DNA from: Paragorgia papillata
Lineage: Eukaryota; Cnidaria; Anthozoa; Scleralcyonacea; Coralliidae
DNA: 64,000 nt
Assembly: GCA_035771165.1 (NCBI GenBank)
Contig: JAWNZC010000177.1
Span: 1-64,000, forward strand
Direction of reading: 5' to 3'
The notes under the pieces are model-generated. The model saw nothing but the letters and a program-made list of their open reading frames with translations, had not been told where the DNA came from and searched no databases. The position numbers and the translations under genes are program-made. Shown piece by piece: positions 62,961-64,000 of the stretch; the stretch's first letter is position 1, and each line of letters begins with the position of its first letter.

Positions 62961-64000
62961 AAGTCCTGCCCTCTAAGACCGCGACAGGGTAATAAGGAAA
63001 TTTTTCTAAGTCCTGCCCTCTAAGACCGCCATAGGGTAATAATGAAATTTTTTCTAAGTGCATCCTCCTAAGACCACAATAGGGTAATAAGGAAATTTTT
63101 TCTAAGTCTTGCCTCCTAAGTGAGTAATAGAGTAATAAGGAAAATTTTTCTAACTCTTGCCTCCTAAGTGAGTAATAGAGTAATAAGGAAAATTTTTCTA
63201 AGTCTTGCCTCCTAAGTGAGTAATAGCGTAATAAGGAAATTTTTCTAAGTCCTGCCCTCTAAGACCGCAATAGGGTAATAAGGAAATTTTTCTAAGTCCT
63301 GCCCTCTAAGACCGCCATAGGGTAATAATGAAATTTTTTCTAAGTGCATCCTCCTAAGACCGCAATAGGGTAGTAAGGAAATTTTTTCTAAGTCTTGCCT
63401 CCTAAGTGAGTAATAGAGTAATAAGGAAATTTTTTCTAAGTCTTGCCTCCTAAGTGAGTAATAGAGTAATAAGGAAAATTTTTCTAAGTCTTCCCTCCTA
63501 AGTGAGTAATAGAGTAATAAGGAAAATTTTTTCTAAGTCTTCCCTCCTAAGTGAGTAATAGAGTAATAAGGAATATTTTTTCTAAGTCTTCCCTCCTAAG
63601 TGAGTAATAGAGTAATAAGGAAAATTTTTCTAAGTCTTGCCTCCTAAGTGAGTAATAGCGTAATAAGGAAATTTTTCTAAGTCCTGCCCTCTAAGACCGC
63701 GATAGGGTAATAAGGAAATTTTTTCTAAGTCTTGCCTCCTAAGTGAGTAATAGAGTAATAAGGAAAATTTTTCTAAGTCTTGCCTCCTGAGTGAGTAATA
63801 GGGTAATAAGGAAATTTTTTCTAACTTGCCTCCTAAGTGAGTAATAGAGTAATAAAGAAAATTTTTCTAAGTCTTGCCTCCTAAGTGAGTAATAGTGTAA
63901 TAAGGAAATTTTTCTAAGTCCTGCCCTCTAAGACCGCAATAGGGTAATAATGAATTTTTTTCTAAGCGCATCCTCCTAAGACCGCAATAGGGTAATAAGG

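Larger units (their letters stand above)
39148..64000. repeat. 48-bp satellite array (about 515 copies), continuing beyond the window
   Basis: Head-to-tail 48-bp monomers (47-50 with indels in A and T runs). Type A reads TAAGTCTTGCCTCCTAAGTG then AGTAATAG(A/C/G/T)GTAATAAGG and AAAATTTTTC. Type B reads TAAGTCCTGCCCTCTAAGAC then CGCAATAGGGTAATAATG. Type C reads TAAGTGCATCCTCCTAAGAC then CGCAATAGGGTAATAAGG. Types follow one another in mosaic but non-random order, forming larger repeats. Runs of B and C monomers give short - strand ORFs with a 16-residue repeat (MHLEKISLLPYCGLRR), because 48 is a multiple of three; type A monomers close them. No gene is present. Confidence 0.96.

Noticed and set aside
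39148..64000. Minus-strand ORFs with MHLEKISLLPYCGLRR repeats, resembling a repeat protein
   Set aside because: They occur only where B and C monomers run consecutively; type A monomers bring stops. Unit length 48 is a multiple of three, so openness is expected.
1..64000. Centromere or telomere assignment
   Set aside because: Long satellites are compatible with either, but there are no telomeric hexamers and nothing in the sequence identifies a centromere.

Overview
The window is eukaryotic repeat-rich DNA, most likely from a non-model metazoan. It holds no convincing intact gene, rRNA or tRNA. About 57 of 64 kb is tandem repeat, in three unrelated families. The metazoan guess is weak. It rests on long satellite arrays, an AT-rich island, foldback elements and a decayed fragment resembling the ZMYM/QRICH1/Crypton-type domain of animal genomes. 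No species can be named from the sequence.

Layout: (1) 1-20125 is a satellite of about 128-bp monomers, roughly 155 copies. Each monomer is CpG-rich and carries several short palindromes. It has a mixed zone (1 to about 6000), a highly homogeneous zone (about 6000-13400) and an indel-riddled zone (about 13400-20125). (2) 20126-26696 is a 6.6-kb AT-rich non-satellite island with weak ORFs, a possible hAT-like end, a double palindrome, a 106-bp foldback element, a probable pseudogene fragment and a 16-G tract. (3) 26697-39147 is a compound array. About 200-bp spacers (16 copies plus a truncated one) alternate with tracts of a 63-bp CATCAC-rich minisatellite. (4) 39148-64000 is a 48-bp satellite of about 515 copies. 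It has three main monomer types in mosaic order, with larger duplicated blocks.

The numerous short ORFs in the arrays are best explained by repeat arithmetic. The 63-bp and 48-bp units are multiples of three, and the 63-bp unit has no stop trinucleotide on the + strand. The most unusual object is the compound array. Its tracts are open in all three + frames and one - frame, and the - frame continues into both flanking spacers, giving recurrent hydrophobic ORFs of up to about 300 codons with an ATG. Frameshifts in several copies argue against selection for a protein. I see no operon-like or co-operating gene set. The window looks like heterochromatic or subtelomeric/pericentromeric satellite DNA, but the sequence does not say which. 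Some irregularities, especially 13.4-20.1 kb and 27.37-27.5 kb, may be assembly or polishing artefacts.
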